Positions 30,490 through 42,960 of a DNA stretch of 64,000 nucleotides are shown here, piece after piece. Position 1 is the stretch's first letter. The number at the start of each line of letters is the position of its first letter. A model generated the notes under the pieces. The model did no database searches. It was not told where the DNA came from and worked only from the letters and a program-made list of their open reading frames with translations. The translations under genes were made by a program, and so were the position numbers. The DNA comes from Syngnathus acus (Eukaryota > Chordata > Actinopteri > Syngnathiformes > Syngnathidae): positions 11,242,501 through 11,306,500 of the forward strand of contig NC_051101.1 in the NCBI RefSeq assembly GCF_901709675.1, written 5' to 3'.

Positions 30490-31700
30490 AGCATCGACCA
30501 CTGGGAGTGCTATTTTTTCAAATAACAAATATCGTAGAGATTATAACAATACGTAAAGGCACATATTCTTCCCAATATGTGAAAAATGAGTTAGTCTTCT
30601 TCGCTACTCTTATCTCATTGTCTGGCATCACACTGCCCCCAAGAGGCCAATGCACACGCAACAGAAGCAGTCGATATTCCATTTTTTTAATTGCTATTTA
30701 TTTTAGTACATTTATTCGTATTTTAGCATAAACAAATCCTGTCCATTATTATGATGTGCAGGTATGTTGTGATCAAACCAGGAGCAATTAGCCACAGGGT
30801 GTAGCAACTCACCGCCCTGTGCATTCTGGGCCGAGTCACATGCCAGGTGCGTGCGAAATGACTGATCCACCCTCTGACAAAATTGAATGTCTAATAATAA
30901 TACAGTCTGGATATGTTGTACCGCCTGTTGTCAAATTAGAAACAATGGCGGCGTATCGAGTTCCCGATCGAGTGGAAGCTTCAGAATTTGTCCACGCTCC
31001 AAATGCGGCTGTAATTGTTGCTATAAATGTTGCATATTTTTCCGAAATGTTTGGTTCGAATTCCAAAGTTTCATTGCATAATGATCCCTAATCTAGATTA
31101 TGTATACAAATAGGCATGCAAAAAGAGATACAAATCTCCTTTAACATTTCTACAAATGCCAACGCATCAACACATAGACATGACCTTCTATGCTATCAAA
31201 CTGTTATTTGTAACAAATGCAGTCGAGCTCATTTCCATCTTCCCCACGCATCCATCAGACTAATTTACCGATTACATTTCGGACACCAATTCCATTCCTC
31301 AGTCGCCTGCCACTCACTTTGGAACGAGACGATATCGCAGAAGTCTCAAACTAGCTCGTCATTCTGCCTACAAATAACGAGGAACCGTCTGAAAATTCCA
31401 AAACACAAGCTGAGTAAGATTTCCTCACGTAGGCCGCACTAGACCGTGTGACCTTTTCCCTCACACATGCGTGTCCCCTCCCACCGGCGTCAGGGGGGGG
31501 CCACGTCACGCCTGGTGATGCCCGTGTGACTACCAAAGTATGCGTCGACAACTGGGCTGCCATGCTTATGACCCCGCAGGCTGGCCGGCTGGGAGGGTGC
31601 AATGACATGTCGCCCATCTGAGCGTGGCTCAGGTATCAGCCTTGCGCTTTCTAATATTAAAGAAACCTTGCCTGGCCGGGTGAGAGTGTTTGTAAGTTTA
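30490..31700. other. Gene-free region, possible element at 30820-31090
   Basis: No gene recognised. Open frames on both strands at 30819-31091 overlap each other and match no family I know. The stretch 31200-31700 is GC-balanced and unique; a regulatory role is possible but not demonstrable. Confidence 0.3.
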
Positions 31701-31819
31701 TTTTTAGGCCACTATATTTTCCAGTCCTTGAGCAGCTCCGCCAGGACGAAGTGACAAAGGCAGGAGGGGCTCTGGCTGGTTAAATAATAGCAACTTGTTA
31801 ATAGAACTGCTCATATAAC

Positions 31820-32100
31820 GTGTAACTCGGTTACTTAATCAATATTCCCCATTGAAATACATTTCATTCCATATATTTTTGGGGTTATGTAAGCAGCGCT
31901 GCCATAAATGATTAGCGACCCTTTTCAGGGGAAGACGTTTGGAATGAGTTGTGAATAATTTGGACAAAATGGACGATTAGACGCTACTTTTACTGCCAAT
32001 TTGGCTGCGAAAATGGGAATAGTCACCTGATTTTTGCTGACTGGTTGGGCTAGCGTTAATTGGCGCCCTGGACCACCAATTAATATCAAACCCATGTTAT
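31820..32100. promoter_or_regulatory. Candidate conserved non-coding element
   Basis: Unique stretch with AATGATTAGCGAC, GCTAGCGTTAATTGGCGCC and CACCAATTAATATC homeodomain-type cores, in the repeat-poor part of the nr4a3 upstream region. Inferred from composition only. Confidence 0.25.
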
Positions 32101-32834
32101 TAAAAAAAACAAAAAAAAAAACAGGTTTAATGAAGTTTAATTACTCGCTGGAAACAAGATGAGCACTCTGTGTGTTAGGCTAGTCACAATTAGCAATGAG
32201 TTGACTACACTTTTTGGCAACATAAACTTCCTGTTAATCGAGTTGTTAATTTCCACCGAAAAGGAGTCAACTGACATCAAACATTCAACAATAGCACTCG
32301 GCCATAAAAGTCAACGTCGTGTGCTCGGCTACTCGATATTGTAACGCTGCCGATAACATCGCTTGGGCATTGAACTCCTGCAAAGTGAGGATGTCACATT
32401 CACATTTTTTCACTTCACTTGAGTGGCGGTGCATCTGAAGCTGACTCATAAATCAAATTTGCCTTGTGACATAAAAAAAAAAAAAAAAAAAATCAAGCCT
32501 TGGCTTTATAACCTGAAAAACTTGCAAGTTGAGGCAAGGTATTCTATGGTCTCCATTTATCCAGAAGAATCTCATTTTGCAGAAACCGAATAAGCAGCAT
32601 CAACAGTATAACAAATCCAACTTGTATTTCATGAGTCATTTTCTTGGCTTGTTCAACCAAAACCTGCCTACGCTGTATGAAAACCCGGAGAAAATAACAA
32701 GACCAATATTATAGATGGACAGCAAAACGAAGCATGAATCGTGTTGAGTCCAAACGCGGCACACGTGATCGAGACCTGCAACCGAAAACCATACGCATAC
32801 TCGTCTCGCTCTTCCAAAGCAAAAATACAAGACG

Positions 32835-33106
32835 CAGGGGTGTCCAACTCATTTTTGTCGTCATAGTTTCCCTCGGAGGGCCATTATTATTATGATTACT
32901 AGTTTTGAAATCAGAGACAAGTAAAAATTGTTCAAATATTTTAAAAAACACGCATGGTAATAAAAATTGCTAACAATGTCTTTTTGTTTTTTTAAAAGTG
33001 AAGATAATTTGTAATTTTAGTCATGACGCAAATTTGTTTTGGCGGGCCACATAAAATGATGTGGCGGGCCGTATCTGACCCCCGGGCCTTGAGTTTGACA
33101 CCCATG
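32835..33106. mobile_element. Short non-autonomous hAT-like element (MITE)
   Basis: Left end CAGGGGTGTCCAACTCATTT and right end CTTGAGTTTGACACCCATG are near-complementary. The inside carries the GGGCCAT / GGCGGGCCACAT / GGCGGGCCGTATCTG words of an abundant fish MITE. No clear 8-bp target duplication is visible, so the ends may have decayed. Confidence 0.65.
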
Positions 33107-36100
33107 CTCTTGAGGTTCCTCACGTAACACCAATTAAGTCATCCAGTTAACCTGCCTAACCACAAATGAGATCATGCGGCACCAAATATTCTTTGATGAG
33201 CTTCCAGAAACCGTACAAGAGCACCAAGCCTTTTGATTTGCATATTCACTCGTTGAAGTTATTCAGAGCGTGTGTGCGTGTGTATAAAAAAACCTCAAAG
33301 TGTAACCACACAAGCTGGTCGACCTTCAATTTGGTCGAAGTTCCCCATTTCATAAAAAATACCCCCAATTAAGCTGCAGCAAATATACAGGTGACATTTA
33401 AGAGTCTCTTAAGACACTCCTTACTAATATGTAACTTGTTATCGAAGAGTTACTTTGCTGTTAGATAAGCACACAATAAATGTTCTGTTGAATATTCAGA
33501 CGTGCCACCACTTTATTATTTATTTCTTCATTTAGTACGAATAATCGTACATAACTTGTAACAGTTCATTTTAAACATGATCGAAATAGAGGAGGGAAAA
33601 AAGTTTTTTTTTTTTTTTGACACGTCATAATAAAATCTTATATAATCGTTCTTTAGTATTATTCTTCAGACAAATCATTTAATTCAATTTTGGTCACAAA
33701 TCCTCCTGAGAATTTTTTTTTTTTAAGTTTTCTCAATATAGCTCTACAATCTACTTTAGCCAAGTGATGGCTGTAAAACTTCCAGCTCGAGTAACCGCGG
33801 CGACAACGCTCACCAGTTGCTTACATGGATGAGCGGAGAGTCAGGTAAAGCAAAATCTACTGGGGGAGAAAAAATGCCGACTTGCAGATTTCTCGCACAC
33901 AGACATGTCACGCTGAATGACTGATGAGGAACGACAGGGGCCGTCCGTGCGTGTGTGTCTGTGTGTTAACTCTATTTATTATTAAGAAGGTAAGAAATAC
34001 AAGAGATCACAGGAGCTTTATGTGTTTAGCGTGCGCTGGTAATTCATTTATGAGGATGTTTCATATTGATGACTCGTTTGTGAGTCAGTGATTTGTAGGC
34101 ACACACAAACGACTTTGATTCCACGTCAAGTTGCTGCGAGAACGTGGCAGTGACCTTTACGATTGTTGTTTTTTTTTTTTTTCTTCAACAACAACGTGAT
34201 TTCGCAGTCACACGGCTTATCCGCCGTGAGTCACGAATCTACGAGGCGGCATAAAAATACGGCGCGGGGATCCACGTCGTGGCCCGATGTCATGTTTAAT
34301 ATTGTCCCGTGACCGCTCAAGCTCTATTATTGATGAGATTGATGTTTGGATTGAGCCAAAGACAACTTGATGCCCTCTGGGTCTTTTTGACCCGCCCCTC
34401 CACCCTTCCTCCTGCATTCACCTCACAATATTATCATTTTTTTCCCCCACTACTGTATTCGGACAGAGTTGTGAAAAAGGCATGCGAGGCGAGCGCCAGA
34501 GGCCTCGATGCTTTGACGGACAGGGCTGTGAAGACACCTCCTGCAAAATGGGAGAGGAAGGTGGCCAAAGGCGACATACGTAGTACAAAGTGTCAGACAG
34601 CCAACAACTCGCAGGGAGGTGTAAATTCGGCACTGTTGTCAATACGTGTGCATTTGTTGTCTCGCCTCAGAGCAAATTCCTTCACATCTCGAGCATTCAC
34701 TTTTTAGTTCTGCTGGCCGAAAAAAAAAATCATCCAAGGTGACGAGGTCTTAAATTGAGGTATTCTAAAAGTGGTTTAGGGACTATGAAAAATCCCCCAC
34801 AAAATAATCTCAACACTTCGCGTATTGTATATACTCAACAGTCCAAAGAGGTCGGAAATGAGTGAAAACATTCGCGTAGGTGGACCATCAACAACCAAAT
34901 CGGCTTAACCACTTCATCGCACTCGGCTAAAACGAAGGCAGCGACCCCGTCACAATGATTTAGCAATACAAAAACTACAATCACAAAAAAAGAACCAAAT
35001 GTTCAATGAATAGAGCCTCCCTGATGATGTCAAATTCCGCAGACAGGTGAATTAAAAAACACATTTGAGTGTTCAAATAGTTGGAAAGTCCAATATATGC
35101 ATATACTGTAAAAAAAAAAAAATCATCCCATCATGCAATCTCTCTTCCTGTGTGTCACATCAGCTCCTCAAAAACAAGCCCCTCGCTGACGCCAAGCACG
35201 ACTCCGAGGCCCTGGGAACTCCAACTCGGAAAGGGAGACATCAGTGTGTCACACGTTTAGGCTCGCGCCGTCCCGAGAGACGGAAAGTCGAGCCGGGCCT
35301 GCGTACGACCGCGCGTGGAGGCCCGGCCGCTGATGTCAGCACGCGGGCCGACGTGATGGTTCATCTGCGGTTTGGGACCGCAACAAATGGCGGCAGCTGG
35401 GGAAAGACTCCCGTGGGAGCGCTGGGAAAGAGGCCGCAAAGACGGAACGGGAGGAGGAGGACGCTTGAAAAACAAAGCCATGATGTTCTCTTTCTGCGTA
35501 GTATCGTCATTTGCAGTTGCTAAAATCGTCCCGAGTGACGCTCTCGCACCGCCCACCATTTTTGTTACAATGGAACGCCCGGAATTGAGTCAGCTTGTCG
35601 TTTTCTGCACGCGCGTGTGTGTGTGTGTGTGTTTGGGGACAGCGAAGAGATGCGGGCAAAGCAAAAAGCGGGTTAAACACACTCGCTGACATGCTTCACT
35701 CTCCAAACCCGCCAGGATAAACATCAATTTCCTCGATTGACGTTAACACCCTTGTTGAGTAAACACGCACCTTGCTCGGAACGGCGACAGGCGACATAAC
35801 GCCGCTGCCGCACGCTTGGCTGCCTGCGAGCGTCTCTGGCCGTCTGGCCGACGCTCGCAGGCCCAACAAACAGCGCCGCTTCAGGGTTCAGGGCACTTTC
35901 CGTCTGATGCCCCCACGTCGTCATGAAGACTTTATTTAGTGTCACGGCCCACAAGGAAACAAGTTGTGGGTCGGGTTTTTTTTTAGCCTTTTTGTGAAGA
36001 TTTTTTTTTTTTATATATAAACTTAGTTACTTTACTGATTACGTGACTAAGATTTCAATTACAGACTTTTACATAATTATTTTTTCAATTCATTTTTTTG

Positions 36101-39100
36101 GGGATATTATTATTTTTGGAAAAATAAATCTCTAGCCTTCACATAAATGTGTTTTTTAAAGTAGTCAATTTTGGCCTTACATGCCTAACCCTTAATTTTA
36201 TTATAAATATATAAATGTTATTATACATATAAATCAGACAGAACACTCATTTGACAGATAATTAAGTATCTTTCCGCTCAAAAAAAAACATATTTTGAAA
36301 GGTTTTGTCGTTTTTGGGGGTGAGGCTGGAACGGATTAATGGCATTACCACTCATTTCAATACGGAAGGATGATTTGGGTGTTCGTACCACTGTATTTGC
36401 GTATCATTCCTGTTCCGAATCAGAGGAGGACAATGTTAGAAGCCCAATTCACTGACGCGAAAGGAGGGAAAGTCCAGAGTGTGTGTCTGCATGTGTGTGT
36501 GCGCGCACAGGAAGTCACTGGAGGATAGGCGTGCTGCCTTTGGCAGCGTGGTGCAGTATACGTTGGCTGGTGCCATCTGATGCTTAAGTTTGTGACGCTG
36601 CAACAATGCGCTGCGGCAGTTGCTGAGAAAAGAGCTGCCGGCTATAAATAGGCTCGGCGTTACAGAGGCGCGCTGTAAATATAGTCGCTTTGCGTGGTGT
36701 CACTTTATACCACATCACTAACCAACCTCCACACACACACACACACACACACACATCGTCTCCCTCCCTCCCTCCCTCCCTCCCTTCCAAAGGCAGCAGC
36801 CAAAGTTAACCGGACTCCCCTTAACGGCTTCATTATGGCAGAGTGCGTCATGGGTGGAAAGAAAGACTTTAAAAACAGGAAGAAAGGGAGAAGGAAAGAA
36901 AGGAAAGACGGGGGCGGGCGGCAGCGTAGATGTGGGACAGATTACACTGATGTTGTGGGTGTAGATGTGTGATGTAACAGAGAGCAGGCTTCCCCCGTTC
37001 CCCTGGCGGCTTTAGGAAACCTCCGGAGAACAATAAAAACCTTGAGAGGGCGTTTTCTCTTGTTATCCGTGATTGTCTCGATTTTCGATTTTCAGATATT
37101 TTTAGCCTCTTCTACCTTTCATCTCCCACTTATATTAAATCCTTCATATGACATCACACCGTGATGCCTGTTGACGTTCATGTGTCTGTCAAATTGCTAT
37201 TTGAGCAAACTGTGTGTGTGTTCTTGTCTTCCTATGTTTGTGTGGTACAAAGATGGGATCTTTATTGTGTGGCCATATTGACAACAAACGGCCATTAGAC
37301 TATGTGTGTGTGCGTACGTGACCAAATATTAAATCCCATCCTGGCTACCTATGACATCACACGACGACGTCTGTTGACAGTGAATGTGTGTCCATCCGTT
37401 CTTGTCTTTGTGTGTTAATGTGGCCAAAGCCGTGACGATCCCACCCGAACGATGAGAACAATTTAGTGGCACACACCTCATTACACTGTATGTGTGTGTG
37501 TGTGTTCGAGACGCACATCTGGCAAGGATCTCAAGAATTTTTCCCCTCTTTGTTGCTGTCCTACTTGAACAAGTGACTTCTTTACAAGTTGGTTGGATAG
37601 TCTCTTTCTCTCTCACACACACACACACACACACATACAGACACACACACGTACACACAGAGCCATAAAACACAATGGCACACAGCCACGCACAATGTGA
37701 CGCAACAGCCGCTGGTCATGTTCCCAAGGCCCAGTTCTCTGAGCAGTTTGACTGAAGGCCTTTGTTTGAGCCCCACTTTAAAAATAAAACCAGAGCTGGC
37801 TTATTGCGCACACGTATCCACACATACACGTATGCACACACACCGTGACACGTATCCTAATGCTCTCTTGTACGTGAACTAAGACTGACCCTCGGTGGAA
37901 AAGGACCCCCGATGCCAAGTCATGATGCCGTTTGCAAAGTATAATTATATGCTTGTATAAGATGTGGGTCGTTCACACACACACACACGAGCGTGCACAC
38001 GGCGGAACCTGATCACGCCACCTGTCCATTCAACCGCTGGCCACAGAAACGTGATCGTCCACAAACGACACGTTAAACTTTCCTCATTCGCTTGTAAATT
38101 GACAGAACCTATGACCCGCCTCATCACGGGGTGGCGTAAAAAAAAAAAAAAAAACACCAATAAATGAACGGTGCTGCCTTTTGATCATTTCAAGTATACT
38201 CAGTCTTTTCTCTGAAACACACTGTGTGTCCACTGACGAAAAAAAAAAAGTACTTAACTTTCGGTAGCACATGATTACAACGTGGTCAACTGACGCACTG
38301 CATTCCTCCAAAACATTCAAATGATATATCTCAGTTGAACACATCATGTACATGCCCGAATTAACTAAATCCAATGGAACCAAAGGATTGGTTTTTCAAT
38401 GTCGGCCTGTCGCCATGATTCCGATATCAACTTACATTAAAATTGTTTACATACATCCGCAACAGTAAGTAATAACAATTATATGAATCCCGAACATTCA
38501 TATGCGAGGTCAGTGTGTCACAAGTCAATCCTAGACAGAACCTGACCAGCTCAGAACATTATCGGGGGAGAACCGGGTGGTCGGGGCACCTGCTGAATCA
38601 GGCGCTAGCGTGTGACAGAACTCGATCCACTAATATCATCCGTGTTGCTATTTGCGTCCCGGTGCAAACACACTGCCGTCCAATAATATCCTAGTCTGTC
38701 ACACACACTGTAAATGCATGCTCACGCGGTGAATGTCACACGGATCTGCTTTGGTTTCACAAAATCGTCCCAGCAACACATTATACGAGATAGGACGGTG
38801 TAACACGCGCACACACATGCGAGTTGGCCGTGTTCATCAGATGCTTGAAAAGGACACCCCCGAGAGGCGTCCTTTTCACAGTAATAGCACCCGGCAGCAC
38901 TTTACGCTGACCCGGTGGCTCTCTCTCAGCACGGTGAAGGGGATGTGAGTTCTCACTTCCACAGTTCGTTCCACGCCAAGTGGAGGAAGAAGAGTCTTTC
39001 ATGGACACGCCACTTTAGAGGCGGCGTACTCCAGCGCCACTCCAAAGCACTCGCTTAGCCCTTGTCCTCGGTGGAGTGCGAGCGCTCTAATTGGAGTGAA

Positions 39101-40350
39101 TGAGCAATTGGTAAATGGCGACGAGTGTGAAATATTTCTGATTATGTTCAGGTGGCTTGTTCTGAAGCGAGATGAGCACGTTGAATGTGTTTAATGTATG
39201 CACACAAATGAATGGCGCGTTAATGGGGAGGCGGGCAATATTTAACACTTGTTCTGCAGAGAATATTTGTTCATATTACTGATTTACTCCAAAATGAGTT
39301 TCTGGAGAGATTCTTGCAAATTCAGCAAAAATAAAAAGAAGAAGAAATCTTTTGTCAACCACTAGCAACTTTTTGGATTTTTTTATTCTGTGTATTAAAT
39401 TCCCACTGACTGGCTTGATGTAACTAACCAACATGGAAGAACCTCCGCCAGCTGACCTTTCTTAACGAAGCAATATTATGATTGATGATCATCTTCCTGC
39501 TAATCTGCGCATGGTTCCGAATGCACGCTACTTTATGTCCCTTGTGTGCCCCCCCCCCTCCAAAACAATGACTAACAAAGCATATGAAGTAATTGCTAAT
39601 GCTAATGTCTGTGTTCATACTATAAATCTAAAAATATGAACGGAATTTCTGATGACCTCGTACGAGTACGTCTGCTCTTAAGAAGCGAAAAATATAAAGT
39701 TGTTTATTTACCAACTTACACAATCAAGTGAGGAAATCCCCTTCACCTTGTCAGTGGAAAAAAAACGACGACGTAAGCATGCGGCTCCGCTCAGGCCGCG
39801 GCCCAAAAGCAAGCGAGCGAGTGACTCTGTGTTGACAGGACAAGGTGTCATGTACTTCTTCAAGTTTAACAAGACGCCAACTATCATCAGCGTTCTTTCT
39901 CCCGGCCACTTGAGCGTATCATCACGCCCCCCCCCCCCGCCTTTCGGAACATATCGTGTATATTCTGTGGTATTCCGGGGTGAGCTGCGGCCAACTCCGC
40001 ATCGCCACTGGATTTCATCACGCGTGATTCGGCACGGCCGGGATTACGACAGCATTCCCCCGCCGCACTGTCATGATGTAAAATCGGTGAGTGTCGCTCT
40101 CGGTCGAGTAGTGTTGATGTGTTTCTTGGCCCGAGATCCAGACAAGACCGGCGTATTAGCGAAGATGTTTGGAATCGGGAAGATATCTTCTAGGATACTT
40201 GGAATTCCTTGTGGAAATGTTTCAGTCTGACATAGAAGGTGAAGTACAGTCCAGCCAAGCGAGGTGAGCGTTTCCTTTTGAGGCCAGAGCCAGCTGGATC
40301 TTCTCACAGGTTTAGAATTATGGGACAGTTATTCGGGGAAGCCTATTATG
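33107..40350. other. Long gene-free region upstream of nr4a3
   Basis: No gene recognised. Contents include poly-T tracts (33605-33620, 34170-34182, 36000-36012), (GT)n near 35617-35632, (CA)n at 36730-36756 followed by (CCCT)n to about 36786, and (CA)n at 37614-37650. The longest open frame (39700-40230, plus) has low-complexity Pro/Arg segments and no recognisable domain, so I do not call it a gene. Confidence 0.35.
36730..36786. repeat. (CA)n plus (CCCT)n microsatellites
   Basis: About 13 CA units followed after a few bases by about six CCCT units. Confidence 0.9.
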
Positions 40351-40359
40351 GTATGAGGA

Positions 40360-40600
40360 CACAACATGTTGCACACGCGCATCAACGGGGGCGATTACGC
40401 CACAGCGGCTGATAGAAATCAGGCTTTTCCAGCGTTATCGGGCCAGGAAGTGATGATGCGGTACATTCCTGGGATAGCTCGGTGGTCAGGTTTGCTCCTC
40501 ACTTTGGACACGTGCTGCAAATATTTACTTAAGAGCAGACGCGGGCTGTAATAAAACTAAATCTTGCTTTTACACTGATGAAGTCATGCCGGGGGAAATA
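40360..40600. promoter_or_regulatory. Candidate conserved non-coding element
   Basis: Unique, GC-balanced stretch with GGGGGCGATTACGCC, CAGCGGCTGATAGAAATCAGG and TGCAAATATTTACTTAAG. No coding support. Inferred from texture. Confidence 0.25.
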
Positions 40601-40904
40601 AGAAACGAGTGACGAGATGAAAGGAATGCGGGAGAAAAATGTACAAGAGTGACGGAGGCACAATTAGTCAGAGCGCTGACACACGCTGCGAAAAAAAAAA
40701 AAGAAAATTCACTGGCCACGCAGAAGATCGGTGTTTTCGAAATGAGGTCATTTTTACATCACTTGAGAAATACAGTAGGGAAGATCTTCACAACTGAACT
40801 TCATGAAGAAGCAAAATAGATGAGTAGGAGAGCAAGAACTATATAAAAAAAATAAAAAAACAATTTGGAATTTTCCACAGGAAGCCTTAGTTAAATAAAT
40901 AAGA

Positions 40905-40975
40905 GGTTGAAGATAGCTGGGATAGGCTCCAGCATTCCTCGTGAGGAAAATGAATGAATGAATAAATCAATATAC
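40905..40975 (+). mobile_element. Tail fragment of a fish retroelement
   Basis: The words AGCTGGGATAGGCTCCAGCA and CGTGAGGAAAATGAATGAATG are the diverged tail of a common fish LINE/SINE-type repeat, ending in a GAAT-rich microsatellite. It is on the opposite strand to the fragment at 29.4 kb. Confidence 0.55.
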
Positions 40976-42470
40976 AAGCAGTACATTATTATTTTGCTTC
41001 CAAACACGAGATTAAACACGTGCACGATTAGTCATAAGCGTTTTTGTCTGATCTGCACAGCATGTTAGCAAATAAGCACTTCATTACGCTTTGTTTGAAA
41101 TCATAACAACATGCTTATGGAAAGACAAGCAAGCTCTTAAGCCTTTGTTGCTTTCCTCCTGATCCTAAACCTTTTTTTTTTTCTCTTTCTCTCTGTGTGG
41201 GAAAGAAGCAACCAAATCAATGTTCCACTTCCACAAAGCAATGGAAAGAATCCTGCCACTGTCGCCAGTTCCCACATTTCACCTACGGTGACCCGTGAGG
41301 GACAATAGACACATTGACTTTTATGGCTAGCATAACTGCACTGACTTGTGCAAAGCGTGAATGGATATTAAATGAATGGTGATGCCATTTCACCCAAAAA
41401 AATCTGTGATTTTCCATTGGGGTTCATATTTATTTATTTTATAATTTATTACTTTATTTATTGTATTATTTATTTTTATTATTTATTTTAGTTATTATTT
41501 TTTGTATTATTTATTTTATATTGATATATTTTATTTTATTATTATTATTTTATTTCATAGCTATTATTTATCATGCGTGATTTTGGCGAGGACGCCTTCC
41601 GGCGATATCATCGCATCTTTCTAGGTGACCTGGGATGCCACCATCATTACTATTCCATCCTGTTCAGTCGTCTACAAAAGTCTGGCGAATTTAGGAAGCC
41701 ACTTTAAACAAAGCACATGACACAACGGCACGGCAATTTTTGGCTTCTAACAAAGGGGCATTGGAATGTGTTTAATGGTTTGATCTGAAAATGACCCGAC
41801 GATAATTCGTTGTGTTTGCCTGTGTGTGATATCTGTCACTTTGATGCTCCCAGCGCTATTATAACGAGCATACGCTTGACGTCACACGCGGCTCATATTA
41901 AGCCAGTGGCGCTTTGTGTGCCTTAATGTGACTGTGTAAAATTGCGTGTCTCCATCTTGTTGTGTGAGCAAGCGGGCCAAATGAGAACGCCATCAGACGC
42001 CTTTGTGCGTGTTTCCGGCAACACCGCAAAACGACAGCTCCAGTGTTTCCTTGGCACTTTTAATGTCCCATTACGGGCGGTTAGTCGGGGGGGGGGGGGG
42101 GGCGAAGAATTGGACTCGGGGCAATAACCGGAGGGCCTTTGGCATCCTCATCTTGCCTCCTTTGCAAAACTTTTGCCGGGTCGAGAGGAAGCAACCGTGC
42201 ACCCGGCTGGCTCAATAAGCCCCATTCATGACTCGCAATATCGGCAACAACACAACTGGACATTGTGCTTTCATACAGTCAACCAGACGTGAGAAAGTAA
42301 CCCAGTTTGATACAAATTCCACTTTCGCATGCACAATAAGAGGTTTCAATGCAACTTTGCAGCCCAATGATCGCCTCACATCACGGCTAGAAGAGATCCG
42401 CAAGCAGGCAGATATCTAACCTGGCAAGCACGTGTGCGTGTGTGTGTGTGTGCGTGTATGTGTGTGTGCA
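40976..42470. other. Gene-free region with A/T-rich and poly-G tracts
   Basis: Holds a TTTATT-rich low-complexity tract at about 41425-41570 and a poly-G run of about 17 at 42088-42105. The stretch 41580-42060 is unique and may be regulatory. No exon recognised. Confidence 0.35.
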
Positions 42471-42479
42471 CGCCGCGGG

Positions 42480-42960
42480 CCTGCTCCCTAAGGGATACTT
42501 GCGTCTCGTCTGTGAGTCACAGGCAGAGTCTGTGTCTGTGTTTGAGTCCATCAGAACAAATCAGCTTCAACAGCCCCTGCTTTACCTCGGGCATGCACAC
42601 ACACACATATACGCACTGGCATTGTACATCCTTAGACATCCCCAGGGGTATGTGCTATCCCCCCGCTGTCCCCTCCAGCAGAAACCTCTTCTCCTCACTT
42701 TCCATGTCATCCACGCCGAGCATATGTTGTTCAGTGCCAAAGCCGAGGCATTTTTCGCTACAGAGCAACGGCCCGGCTATCTGCTTAATACACGCTCTTT
42801 GTTATTTGTTATTATTTTCGTTCTGTTGTTGATCAAAGAAGGCCTGTCGGAAATTGAGCCGTGATTGTGTCTACAAGTTGATAAAGTGGTTCCTGCTGCG
42901 AGGCTGATTGCTGCTGTACTTAACAGACGACAATTCTGCTCTGTGACGGGCGGAGCCATT
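42480..42960. promoter_or_regulatory. Candidate conserved non-coding element with SOX/TCF-like cores
   Basis: Unique stretch about 16 kb upstream of the nr4a3 promoter. It contains CTTTGTTATTTGTTATTATT (SOX-like), TTGATCAAAGAAGGCC (TCF/LEF-like) and CTGCTTAATACACG. Overlapping open frames of up to 140 codons exist on the plus strand but lack splice signals or domains. I favour regulatory DNA; conservation was not tested. Confidence 0.3.

Noticed and set aside
39700-40230. Longest plus-strand open frame in the gene desert (176 codons)
   Set aside because: Pro/Arg low-complexity segments, no recognisable domain, no splice partner or promoter context; such lengths arise by chance in 64 kb.
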